From Aquimonas sp046318115 (GTDB lineage: Bacteria; Pseudomonadota; Gammaproteobacteria; Xanthomonadales; Xanthomonadaceae), in contig JBKCVA010000021.1 of NCBI GenBank assembly GCA_046318115.1, positions 5,010-69,009 of the forward strand: a stretch of 64,000 nt of DNA. The letters are read 5' to 3'. Below are positions 7,654 to 15,742 of the stretch, one piece after another (positions within the stretch are counted from its first letter, which is position 1; every line of letters starts with the position of its first letter). Under the pieces are notes generated by a model. The model was not told the origin of the DNA. It did no database searches and saw only the letters and a list, made by a program, of their open reading frames with translations. Position numbers and translations under genes: made by a program.

Positions 7654-8132
7654 GCGCCCACCTTCTGCAGCAGGGCCACGGCCTGGGCGGCGATACCTTC
7701 CTCGCGGCCGGTGAAGCCCAGCTTCTCGCTGGTGGTGGCCTTGACGCTGACCGCGTCGACATCGATCTCAAGATCCGCCGCAAGATTCGCGCGCATGGCC
7801 TCGATGTGCGGCAGCAGCTTGGGCCGCTCGCAGACCACGACGCTGTCGACGTTCACCACCGCCCAGCCGCGCGCTTTCAGCATCGCCAGCACGGCGCGCA
7901 GCAGGTTGCGGCTGTCCGCGCCTTTCCAGCGGTCGTCCGAGGGCGGGAAGTGCTTGCCGATATCGCCCAGCGACAGCGCGCCCAGCAAGGCGTCGCACAG
8001 GGCATGGATCAGCACGTCGCCATCGGAGTGGGCGACGATGCCGCGGCCATGCGGGATACGCACGCCGCCGAGAGTGACGAAATCGCCGGGGCCGAAGGCG
8101 TGGACGTCGTAGCCGGTGCCGATGCGGAACAT
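7650..8132 (-). CDS. ispF: 2-C-methyl-D-erythritol 2,4-cyclodiphosphate synthase IspF
   Basis: MEP-pathway enzyme that cyclises CDP-ME-2-phosphate for isoprenoid synthesis. The 160 residues match the family. Visible are the zinc-ligand motif GYDVHAF (D9, H11), HSDGDVLIHALCDALLGA, the DIGKHFPPSD loop and the C-terminal KATTSEKLGFTGREEGIAA. The ATG at 8132 was chosen for the MFRIG start and an AAGGAAA Shine-Dalgarno sequence; the frame is open further upstream but not conserved. It overlaps truD by ATGA. ispD, the usual upstream neighbour, is not here: an SRAP gene lies upstream instead. Confidence 0.95.
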   Translation of the reverse strand: MFRIGTGYDVHAFGPGDFVTLGGVRIPHGRGIVAHSDGDVLIHALCDALLGALSLGDIGKHFPPSDDRWKGADSRNLLRAVLAMLKARGWAVVNVDSVVVCERPKLLPHIEAMRANLAADLEIDVDAVSVKATTSEKLGFTGREEGIAAQAVALLQKVGA

Positions 8133-8227
8133 GGCGGTTTCCTTGGGACGCGGGGCGCTGTGAAGCGGGGCGCGGATGGTGGTGCAGGCGGTGGCCGGCT
8201 GCAAGCGCTGGGTCGACGCGGCTGAAC

Positions 8228-8905
8228 TCAGAACAGACCGGGCTGCTCGGGCGCGGGCGCCAAACGCGGCCTGCGCGGCGAAGCCGGCGGCGCGCGCCCA
8301 CGCTCGACCTTGAGGGCAGGCGTCTGCAGCGACAGCGCGAAGGCTTCGGCTTCGAGCAAGGACAGATCCAGCCACTGCCGCGCGTCTTCGCGCGCGACCA
8401 GCACCGGCATGCGGTCATGCACCTCGGCGACCTGGCCACGCGCTTCGGTGGTCAGAATCGTGAAGCTCTCGACCGCCTCGTCGCCGCGCTGCCAGCGCTC
8501 CCACAGGCCGGCGAACAGCAGGGCCCCGCCGGCGGCGGGCTCGAACAGATGCGGGATCTTGCGTCCGACCTCCTCGCGCCACTCGTACCAGCCCGAGGCC
8601 GGCACCAGGCAGCGGCGCGCGCGGAAGGCGCCGCGGAACACCGGCTTCTCGGCGACGCTTTCGACGCGCGCATTGAAGGCCGAGAACTTCGTCGAGGGAG
8701 CTTCCGACCAGGCCGGCACCAAGCCCCAGCGCAGGCGCGCCGCGCGCAGCACGCCCTCGGCGTCGGGTCGCAGCACCCAGGCCCGCGCGGTCGGCGCGAT
8801 GTTCAGCTCGATGCCGGGCGGCACCGCGGGCGCGAGCACCGGCAGCGGCGTCGAAGCCGCATGGACCTCGGCCCAGGTGGTGGCATTGGTGTAGCGACCG
8901 CACAT
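8228..8905 (-). CDS. SOS response-associated peptidase, SRAP family (YedK/HMCES-like)
   Basis: Forms a thiazolidine crosslink with abasic sites in single-stranded DNA and protects them. The 225 residues begin MCGRY, so Cys2 becomes N-terminal after methionine removal. The other active-site residues fall where expected: N78 (FNARVES), E108 (WYEW) and H163 (VHDRMPV), parallel to C2/N75/E105/H160 of E. coli YedK. The C-terminal tail after residue 200 is arginine- and proline-rich. The gene is separated from ispF by 95 bp and is probably transcribed on its own. I see no LexA box upstream. Confidence 0.93.
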   Translation of the reverse strand: MCGRYTNATTWAEVHAASTPLPVLAPAVPPGIELNIAPTARAWVLRPDAEGVLRAARLRWGLVPAWSEAPSTKFSAFNARVESVAEKPVFRGAFRARRCLVPASGWYEWREEVGRKIPHLFEPAAGGALLFAGLWERWQRGDEAVESFTILTTEARGQVAEVHDRMPVLVAREDARQWLDLSLLEAEAFALSLQTPALKVERGRAPPASPRRPRLAPAPEQPGLF

Positions 8906-9279
8906 GGCAAGCTCGGCGTGAGGCGGGTCTCTAGGCTAACGCGCAGTGCCTGAAGAGCCGAGCGCAGATCATGGCGCTTGCGCTTGCGGCCTCCTTGGGG
9001 GGAGTGAAGAGCTAGAAGTGAGTTGTGAGTAGTGAGAGGTGCGTGGTGCGTGGTGCGTGGTGCGTGGTGCGTGGTGCGTGGTGCGTGGTGCGTGGTGCGT
9101 GGTGAGTGGTGAGTGGTGAACGATGCTTTCGAGCCAGCCGCAGCGCGCAGACACGTTGCCCTTCGCCCCACGGGAGAAGGTGGCGCGCAGCGCCGGATGA
9201 GGGGCCGTGCGGAGCGCAACGCTCCCGCGCCCCGGGCCTGCGGCACACTGTTCCACCCGCACCACGAAGAGAACACCGC
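8906..9279. other. Intergenic region holding a heptanucleotide tandem repeat
   Basis: A 374-bp divergent spacer between the SRAP gene and the racemase gene. About 100 bp of it is the tandem repeat listed separately. The rest, 9121-9279, shows no convincing gene or promoter pair. Confidence 0.7.
9017..9120 (+). repeat. Heptanucleotide tandem repeat (GGTGCGT)n
   Basis: Nine perfect GGTGCGT units run from 9038 to 9100. They are followed by two GGTGAGT variants and a partial unit to about 9112-9120, and preceded by three degenerate units (AGTGAGT, TGTGAGT, AGTGAGA) from 9017. The period is strictly seven bases. The array lies in non-coding DNA between divergent genes and is a likely site of slipped-strand length variation. 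Confidence 0.95.
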
Positions 9280-9972
9280 ATGCGCAGACTCGGCCTGATC
9301 GGCGGCATGAGCTGGGAGTCCACCGCGCTCTACTACCGAGCGCTCAACGAAGGCGTGCGCGCGCGTCTGGGCGGCCTGCATTCAGCGGAGCTGCTGCTGC
9401 ACAGCGTCGACTTCGCCGACATCGAGGTCCTCCAGCGTGCGGACGACTGGACGCAGGCCGGCAAGGTACTGGGCGAAGCGGCCTTGGGGCTGCAGCGCGC
9501 CGGCGCCGAAGGCCTGCTGCTGTGTACCAACACCATGCACAAGGTGGCACCGTCGATCGAGGCGCGCTGCGACCTGCCCCTGCTGCACATCGCCGATGCC
9601 ACCGGTGCGGCCATCCGTGCTGCGGGTCTGAAGCGCGTGGCTCTGCTAGGCACCCGCTTCACCATGCGCGAGGCGTTCTACCGCGAGCGTCTTCGCGAGC
9701 GCTTCGACCTGGTGGTCGAGGTCCCGGACGAGGCCGCGCAGGCCGGGATCGATCGGGTGATCTTCGAGGAGCTGTGCCTCGGCCGCATCGAGAACGCCTC
9801 GCGTGCGCTGTATCGGGACGCCTGCGCGCGCCTGCTGGATGCCGGCAGCGAAGGCGTGATCCTCGGCTGCACCGAGATCGGCCTGCTGCTCAAGCCAGAA
9901 GACGTGGCCGCACCGCTCTTCGACACGGCAGCGCTGCACGTTGAGGCAGCGCTCGATTGGGCACTGGCATAG
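9280..9972 (+). CDS. Aspartate/glutamate racemase family protein (YgeA-like)
   Basis: PLP-independent amino-acid racemase of 230 residues. The two catalytic cysteines are visible in the paired motifs LLCTNTMHK (C82) and LGCTEIGLL (C197), and the N-terminal GLIGGMSWEST is the substrate-binding segment typical of YgeA-type broad-specificity racemases. The likely role is production of D-amino acids or racemisation of Asp/Glu-like substrates. The ATG at 9280 is the only good start, and the longer open frame upstream runs into the tandem repeat region. The gene stands alone. Confidence 0.9.
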   Translation: MRRLGLIGGMSWESTALYYRALNEGVRARLGGLHSAELLLHSVDFADIEVLQRADDWTQAGKVLGEAALGLQRAGAEGLLLCTNTMHKVAPSIEARCDLPLLHIADATGAAIRAAGLKRVALLGTRFTMREAFYRERLRERFDLVVEVPDEAAQAGIDRVIFEELCLGRIENASRALYRDACARLLDAGSEGVILGCTEIGLLLKPEDVAAPLFDTAALHVEAALDWALA

Positions 9973-10348
9973 CCGCTGCGGATCGGTGACCCGCAGGCCC
10001 AGCTCTAGGGCCCTCCGCCTCCAGATCGACGCGGTGATGTGCAACGGCCCATCGAAGACGATGACCGAGGCCGGTGCGGGCTCAGGGTTGGGCGGGGCCC
10101 ACCCCATTGGAATCCTCCATCACAAGCCCACAGGGTGGGCCCTCGCCCACCATGGCGTGGAGGCTCGCCTGGCTCAGCGGTTTCTCGATGTTGCCTGGCG
10201 GCCCGCTCCGGTCCGTCGCTTTCCGATTCGTTAGGAGGTTCACCCCGCTCGGCCGAACATCGCAGGCCAGGTGCGGCTGCCTGCGCACGCACTGTCGGCC
10301 TTTCCGAATCGAGTGTTACTGTGTTTCGAAATCAGCCGGAGCTTTTGC
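9973..10348. other. Intergenic region with one REP-like copy
   Basis: A 376-bp spacer with no supportable gene. It contains the palindrome at 10134-10151 and, just before it, an AT-poor arm (GCCCACCCCATTGGAATCC) that also recurs beside the 12404 copy. The rest shows no recognisable feature. Confidence 0.65.
10134..10151 (+). repeat. REP-like palindromic element
   Basis: GGTGGGC-CCTC-GCCCACC, with an ATGGCGTGGAGGCTCGCC-type tail related to the GGAGCCCAACGCTCGCC tail of the 6.4-kb copies. The loop differs from other copies while the stem is conserved, which indicates selection or constraint on base pairing. Confidence 0.75.
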
Positions 10349-12169
10349 ATGCGCGCCTTCGAAACGAGCGAGTTCAGCGTGCGCGGTCGCTGGCTGGCGC
10401 TGCTTCTGGGCCTGCTGGTGGGCGTGCCCGTCCCGCGTCCGGCGGCTGCTCAGCAGAATACGAACGCAAAGCCAGCCGCGCCCCCCGAAACCGTGTTCCA
10501 GCCGGACGTCAGGTTCCAGGCCCGCGACGGCGTCGAGCTCGCCCTGCGGCTCTGGCGTCCGGAGACCGTCGAGCAGGTCCCGGTGGTGCTGCAGCACACG
10601 CCTTATCTGTCCGACGAAACCCATCTGCGCGCGCAGAAGTTCGTAGCGGCCGGCTTCGCCTATGCCAGCCTCGACCGTCGCGGACGCGGCGTCTCCGGCG
10701 GCGACTACGTTCCGCTGGAAAACAGTGGCCCCGATGGCGCCGATGCCGTGGCCTAGCTGGCTGCGCAGCCCTGGTCCGACGGCCGCGTGGCGAGCATGGG
10801 CGGCTCCTATCGCGGCATGACCCAGTGGCAGATGCTGGCCGAGCAGCCTCCGGCGCTGCTGGCGGCCGCACCGACCGCATCGGTCTACCCGGGCTGGGAC
10901 TTCCCGCAGCCGCGCGGGATTTTCCTGAGTTACATGGCGCAGTGGCTGGCCTTTACCGACGGACGCGCCAGCAATACCCAAGTGTTCGGCGACGTTTCCT
11001 ACTGGCGCGGAAAGTACGAGCGGATCCACCGCGGCGAGCTCCCCTTCAGCGAGCTCGCGCGAATCAGCGGTGCCCCGCAGGCGCGGTTCGAGCGCTGGCT
11101 GGCGCACCCCGGCTTCGACAGCCATTGGCGGAGCCTGAATCCGAGCGCCGAGGACTACGCGCGCATGCAGCCGCCGCTGCTCAGCATCACCGGCTACTTC
11201 GACGGCGATCAGGAAGGCACGCTGCGCTACTACGAGGAGCACCTGCGCCACGCCAGCGCGGACATCGCGGATCGCCACTGGCTGCTGATCGGCCCCTGGA
11301 ATCATGCGGGCACACGCACACCGACCCGGACGGTCGGCGGCCTCGAATTCGCCGACGCCGCCATCCTCGACATCGACGCACTCCATATCGCCTGGTTCAA
11401 CCACGTACTGCGCGGCGCCGAGCGCCCCGCCGCTCTCGCTGGCAGGGTCAACTACTACGTGATGGGCGCCGAGGAATGGCGCCACGCTGACACACTGCAG
11501 GACGTTGCCGCACACACCTGGGCGCTCTACCTCGACCCGGATGGCGCCGACGCGACGTCGGTCTTCCACAGCGGTCGCCTCGGCGCCGCGCCGCCCGCGC
11601 GCGCCACCCCCAGCAGCTACCGCTTCGATCCAAGCGTCGTGCACGGTGGCGAGCCGGTTCTGACCAGCGGGCCCGACACCTATGCCGGCCATGCGGGCGC
11701 AGGCCGGCCGAACCAGCTGTTCTTCCACAGTGCGCCGCTGCCTGCAGCGCGGACGGTCTGCGGGCAGATCCGCTTCCAGGCCCACATCGAGATCGACGTA
11801 CCCGACACCGACGTGCACGTCGAGCTGTTCGAGGTGGATGCGAAGCAGGCGATCCGCTGGCTCGGCCGTGACTACCTGCGCGCTCGCTTCCGCGAAAGCT
11901 TCAGCGAAGAACGACTCGCGCAGCCCGGTCGGATCGAAACCTGGAACTTCGATCGCTTCTGGTGGACGTGCCGGCGGCTGGAAGCCGGCAGCCGGCTGCG
12001 GCTGGTGATCGGACCGGTCGACACACCCGACCTGCAGAAAAACCTGCACACGGGCGGACGCATCGGCTTCGAGCGCATGGAAGACGCGCGCACCGCCACG
12101 GTGCGCCTGCATCACGACCGCAGATACCCCAGCCGCCTGCTGCTGCCGACGGTCGAACCGATCGACTGA
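10349..12169 (+). pseudogene. CocE/NonD-type alpha/beta hydrolase interrupted by an in-frame TAG
   Basis: One continuous frame of 606 codons encodes a secreted hydrolase of the CocE/X-Pro dipeptidyl-peptidase family, except for a TAG at 10754-10756 (codon 136). Before it lie a signal peptide (residues 1 to about 32) and the first beta-sheet half with LDRRGRGVSGG. Directly after it comes LAAQPWSDGRVASMGGSYRG with the nucleophile serine (codon at 10805), then the acid region FDGDQEG, the histidine region GPWNHAG and a C-terminal jelly-roll domain. The family normally has Trp just before LAAQPW, so the TAG is best explained by a single TGG-to-TAG change. Reading quality is otherwise intact, which points to a very recent nonsense mutation, a sequencing error, or suppression. 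Confidence 0.85.
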
Positions 12170-12522
12170 GCCTGTCGCCCGGAGCCTCAGGAACACGCCT
12201 GCCGCAGGGCACCAGGGATTCGGTCGATGCGTACCATTCGGTCAATAGGGGGATCCAAGCCCGAGAGGTTTCGCGAAGACGCTGAACAGGATGGCCCCTG
12301 ACCCACCCTCGCGTGGAGGCTCGACCCCCTCCGGGGCTTTCCCATTGGCGCGGTCGCGCGTGAGGGATCGTCGATGAGGGACCGAGGCCGGCGTTGGGCT
12401 CATGGTGGGCCGGCGCCCACCCCAATGGGAATCCGCCATCACGACACGCATGGGGTGAGCGGCGCGGGCTCAATGCTGGCCTCGGCTCGGCTCTGCGCCA
12501 AGCTGCACATCCGCGTCCGACC
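12170..12522. other. Intergenic region with REP-like copies
   Basis: A 353-bp convergent spacer between the CocE-type pseudogene and the kinase gene. It contains a full palindrome at 12404-12421 and a degenerate copy near 12296-12330 (GACCCACCCTCGCGTGGAGG). No gene is supported. Confidence 0.65.
12404..12421 (-). repeat. REP-like palindromic element
   Basis: GGTGGGC-CGGC-GCCCACC preceded by GGCGTTGGGCTCAT, the reverse complement of the GAGCCCAACGCC tail of the 6.4-kb copies, so this copy is inverted. It is followed by CCAATGGGAATCCGCCATC, an arm shared with the 10.1-kb locus. Confidence 0.75.
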
Positions 12523-14835
12523 TCAGCGCTGCTCCAGCTCCGCGCGCGCGACTTCGCGTACCAGCCGGAAACCGACATCGTCATAGCCATGCGCGGGATC
12601 AACCGCAGCCTCGCGCTCGCGCTCGGGCTGCTCGGCCTCGCGGCGCCCGAAGCCCAGCAGCGGCTGACGCACACAGCCAGCGGCGCAGGGCGCGCTCCAC
12701 TCGCGCACCTGGTCAGAACGGGCGCAGCCTGCTGGCGCGGCCCGACAGGCTTCCGCCGCCATCGCCGCCGGCAGGGCGCGCCATTCGTCGACCTCGGGCA
12801 TGCGGTAGCGCCGCCCCTCCTGCCCACTCAACCACTGCGCGTAGGCCGCGGCATCCGCGAGGCTCACACAGACCACCGGTTCTGCAGACGACTGCTCGAA
12901 GCCCGGCGCATCCCATCGTCGTTTGCGCAGGTTGAAGGCAGCACTGCGGATCTTGCAGTTGGCCGCAGCGCGCCCGGTGGCAGCGACGAAGCGCGCGTAG
13001 TCGCTGCGGCTGACCGGCTCGACCAGCGCCGCCAGCCCTGGACGCTCGCCCTCCGGCAGGCGCAGCAGCTGCTGCGCAGGAGTGCCCGCCAACCGCTGGC
13101 CGACGCGGGCACGCACGATGCCCTGTGACCATTCGGGTTCCAGCGTGGCCGCCGCGATCGAGAGGGCTTCCGCCTCGACGCGCGCCGCGCGCAGCGCCTC
13201 GACATCTCCAGCCGCGAGCGCTGCCTGCAGACGGGAGCGCGCCCAGTCGCGCGGCGCCTGCTGCACGGCGCGCCAGGCCTCGCTGTCGGTCAGCGCCAAC
13301 GCGTGCGCCAGCGCGACGGCGGCGCTGTAGAGCCGACGGTCGGGCGCGCTTGCGTCAGGGCTGAAGCTCCGTTCGACGTAGGGCTGGGCTGCCGCCAGCC
13401 AGTCGTTGCCCAAGCGCGCGAGTGCGTCCGCGTCGGCCCCGAGGGCTTGTGCGGTCAGCAGCGATTCGTGGGCATTGGCGCCGGACGGCTGGGTGAGACG
13501 ACGCTGGCGGATCTGCAGCCCGGCGAAATGCAGCGCCTGCTGCAGCGGAGGCAGCGCCGCAATCTCCGGGTCGATGGCGGCTTCGGTGTCGGCGGCGGCA
13601 TCGGCCGTGGGCAACTCGCCCGAGGACGCAGCTGGAACCTGCCCGGGTTCGAGCACAGCCGAAGTCGGCAGGGCCGGGGTCGACGTGGCCGCGAGCGGCG
13701 GCGCGACCGCAGCGGCGCGCGCGAGCGCCGCCTCGGGGCCAGGCGCCGGCTCGGCCAGCGCCCCGATCACCTCGGCAACCGCCGCACTGGCGCCGGGCCG
13801 ATGCCAAGCCTGCCAGGCCACCACCAGCGCCAGCGCCAGCACCACTAGGGCAGCCACGGCGATGAACAGCGGGTTCACTGTGCGCTTTGGCGTCGTCGGC
13901 AGCACCGCACGCGGCGCGGTGATGGCCTCATCGAGCGGCACCGGCGCAGGCGCGGGCGCAGGGCCGGTGTCGAGCCGCGCCTGCTCGATGCGATCCAGCG
14001 CAGCCATCATGTCCTGCGCGCTGGCGAAGCGGGCGTCCGGCGTCTTCGCCAGGGCGCGGTCGATGAAGGCCTGCCAGTGCGACTTGTGCGCGGGCAGGCG
14101 GGGGATCGGGTCGACCGAGTGGCGCACCGCCATCTGCAGAGGACCATCCGCCTGGAAGGGCAGTTCGCCCATCAGCTTGTCGTAGGCCAGCACGCCGATG
14201 CTGTAGAGATCGGCGCGACCATCGACCTTCTCGCCGCGGGCCTGCTCCGGTGCCATGTGGGTGGCGCTGCCGAGCGCGAAGCCACCGTCGGTGACGCGTT
14301 GGCGGTCGGAGCGGTGCATGGCGATGCCGAAATCGGTGAGCAGCGGGCGATCGACGTTGTCGAACAGCACGTTCTCGGACTTGATGTCCCGATGCACGAC
14401 GCCGCGTTCGTGGGCGTAGTCGAGCGCCCACAGCAGCGCGCGCAGGATCGCGATGAGCCGCGGCTCGTCGCTGACCAGCTCACGCTGCCCCAGATGGCCG
14501 CGCGGCAGGAAGGGCATCACGTAGTAGAGCAGGCCCAGCTCGGTGCGGCCGACGTCATGGATGCTGACGATGCCGGGATGCTGCAGCTTGGCGATGGTGC
14601 GCGCCTCGCGCTCGAAGCGCAGCTTGCTGATCTCGTCCTTCAGCGCGGTCGGCGCGATGACCTTGATGGCCACCTGCCGGTCCAGCGACTCCTGCACGCC
14701 CAGATAGACGTAGGACATACCGCCCTGTCCCAGCCGACGCAGCACGCGGTAGCCCGGTATGTCGGGCATGTAGGCCGACAGCAACTCGGACAACTCGTCG
14801 GGCGAGAGATCGGGCGAGGGCGTAGGGGTAGCCAT
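12523..14835 (-). CDS. Membrane Ser/Thr protein kinase with C-terminal FGE/sulfatase-modifying-like domain
   Basis: 770 residues in three parts. Residues 28-290 are a Hanks-type kinase: glycine loop GQGGMSYVYLG, VAIK lysine 58, catalytic HRDIKSENV (D150), DFG (D168) and APEQ. A transmembrane helix at about 337-357 follows. A long alanine-rich extracytoplasmic region ends in an FGE-sulfatase-like domain from about residue 610, with VCVSLADAAAYAQWLSGQEGRRYRMPEVDEW and the typical ending GYDDVGFRLVR. FGE-like domains on kinases are thought to act as ligand-binding modules rather than formylglycine generators; that is inference here. The AlgR/AlgZ genes lie upstream on the same strand across a 142-bp gap. 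Confidence 0.9.
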   Translation of the reverse strand: MATPTPSPDLSPDELSELLSAYMPDIPGYRVLRRLGQGGMSYVYLGVQESLDRQVAIKVIAPTALKDEISKLRFEREARTIAKLQHPGIVSIHDVGRTELGLLYYVMPFLPRGHLGQRELVSDEPRLIAILRALLWALDYAHERGVVHRDIKSENVLFDNVDRPLLTDFGIAMHRSDRQRVTDGGFALGSATHMAPEQARGEKVDGRADLYSIGVLAYDKLMGELPFQADGPLQMAVRHSVDPIPRLPAHKSHWQAFIDRALAKTPDARFASAQDMMAALDRIEQARLDTGPAPAPAPVPLDEAITAPRAVLPTTPKRTVNPLFIAVAALVVLALALVVAWQAWHRPGASAAVAEVIGALAEPAPGPEAALARAAAVAPPLAATSTPALPTSAVLEPGQVPAASSGELPTADAAADTEAAIDPEIAALPPLQQALHFAGLQIRQRRLTQPSGANAHESLLTAQALGADADALARLGNDWLAAAQPYVERSFSPDASAPDRRLYSAAVALAHALALTDSEAWRAVQQAPRDWARSRLQAALAAGDVEALRAARVEAEALSIAAATLEPEWSQGIVRARVGQRLAGTPAQQLLRLPEGERPGLAALVEPVSRSDYARFVAATGRAAANCKIRSAAFNLRKRRWDAPGFEQSSAEPVVCVSLADAAAYAQWLSGQEGRRYRMPEVDEWRALPAAMAAEACRAAPAGCARSDQVREWSAPCAAGCVRQPLLGFGRREAEQPEREREAAVDPAHGYDDVGFRLVREVARAELEQR

Positions 14836-14977
14836 GGGTGGCGGGGGGCAGTCTGGCGGCGAGGATACGCCGTTTGCCGTTGCAAAAGTTCACCCCAGCT
14901 CACAGCGCGACGGAACGCCCTGCGAAACGCACCGGCCCAGCGGGCGTCCGCGCCGGCGCGCGCCGAGCCGCTCGGGG

Positions 14978-15742
14978 TCAGAGGTGCTTTAGCAGCTGAC
15001 GGATCTGCGGGAGGCAGCGCCGGCTGATCTCGAGGGCGTCGGCACTTCGCTTGAGCAGGGCATGGACCTGACCATCGGCGCCACGACGCAGTTCGCGAAG
15101 TTCGCTGCGGGCGACAAGGCAGTTGCGGTGGATGCGCAGGAAGCGCTCCGGGAACTCGTGCTCGAGCGTCTTCAACGAATCTTCGACGAGATCCTCGCCG
15201 CCGAGGTGATGCACCACGACGTACTTCTCCTCGGCCTGCAGGTAGACGATGTCGGCGATCGGGATCAGGCGAAGGCTGCCGCGCAGGCGGGCACAGAGGT
15301 GGGTGCGCGCCTGCGTCTTCGGCAGCGCCTGCAGGCGCTCGTTGGCTCGCCCGCGGCCCAGCGCGCGGGCGCGCTCGAGGGCCGCCCCCAGGCGCTCGGC
15401 ACGCACCGGCTTCAGCAGATAGTCGATGGCTCGTGCCTCGAACGCCGCCAGGGCATGCTCGTCGTAGGCCGTGCAGAACACCACTGCGGGCGCTGACGGG
15501 TCCGCGGCCAGATGGCGGGCTGCCTCGAGACCGTCCATCACCGGCATGGCGATGTCCAGCAGCACCACGTCGGGCCTGAGCTGTTCGCAGGCATCGATCG
15601 CCTGGCGGCCATCGGGCGCTTCGCCGACCACGCGCACGCCCGGCAGCCCCAGCAGCAGGTCGCGCAAGCGCTGGCGGGCGAGCGGTTCGTCATCGACGAT
15701 CAGGACATCGAGGACGGCAGCGCGGGATTCCGTGGCATCCAT
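14978..15742 (-). CDS. algR: LytTR-type response regulator AlgR
   Basis: 254 residues. An N-terminal receiver domain (acidic pocket VDDEP, phospho-acceptor D63 in LLDIAMPVMDG, signalling threonine in FCTAYDEHA, lysine in LLKPV) is joined by a linker to a C-terminal LytTR DNA-binding domain (IVYLQAEEKYVVVHH, FLRIHRNCLVARSEL). In pseudomonads AlgR controls alginate, twitching and virulence genes together with AlgZ/FimS. Its start lies inside the 3' end of the upstream histidine-kinase gene (43-bp overlap), so the pair is co-transcribed and probably translationally coupled. Confidence 0.92.
   Translation of the reverse strand: MDATESRAAVLDVLIVDDEPLARQRLRDLLLGLPGVRVVGEAPDGRQAIDACEQLRPDVVLLDIAMPVMDGLEAARHLAADPSAPAVVFCTAYDEHALAAFEARAIDYLLKPVRAERLGAALERARALGRGRANERLQALPKTQARTHLCARLRGSLRLIPIADIVYLQAEEKYVVVHHLGGEDLVEDSLKTLEHEFPERFLRIHRNCLVARSELRELRRGADGQVHALLKRSADALEISRRCLPQIRQLLKHL

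Noticed and set aside
9017..9120. CRISPR array
   Set aside because: The unit is seven bases with no spacers and no cas genes nearby. It is a simple tandem repeat.
10349..12169. TAG read as pyrrolysine
   Set aside because: No Pyl machinery is expected in this group, and a tryptophan codon one base away explains the stop.
6113..12522. Insertion sequence or genomic island
   Set aside because: Repeats are present but there is no transposase, integrase or attachment-site pair. The genes are chromosomal types.
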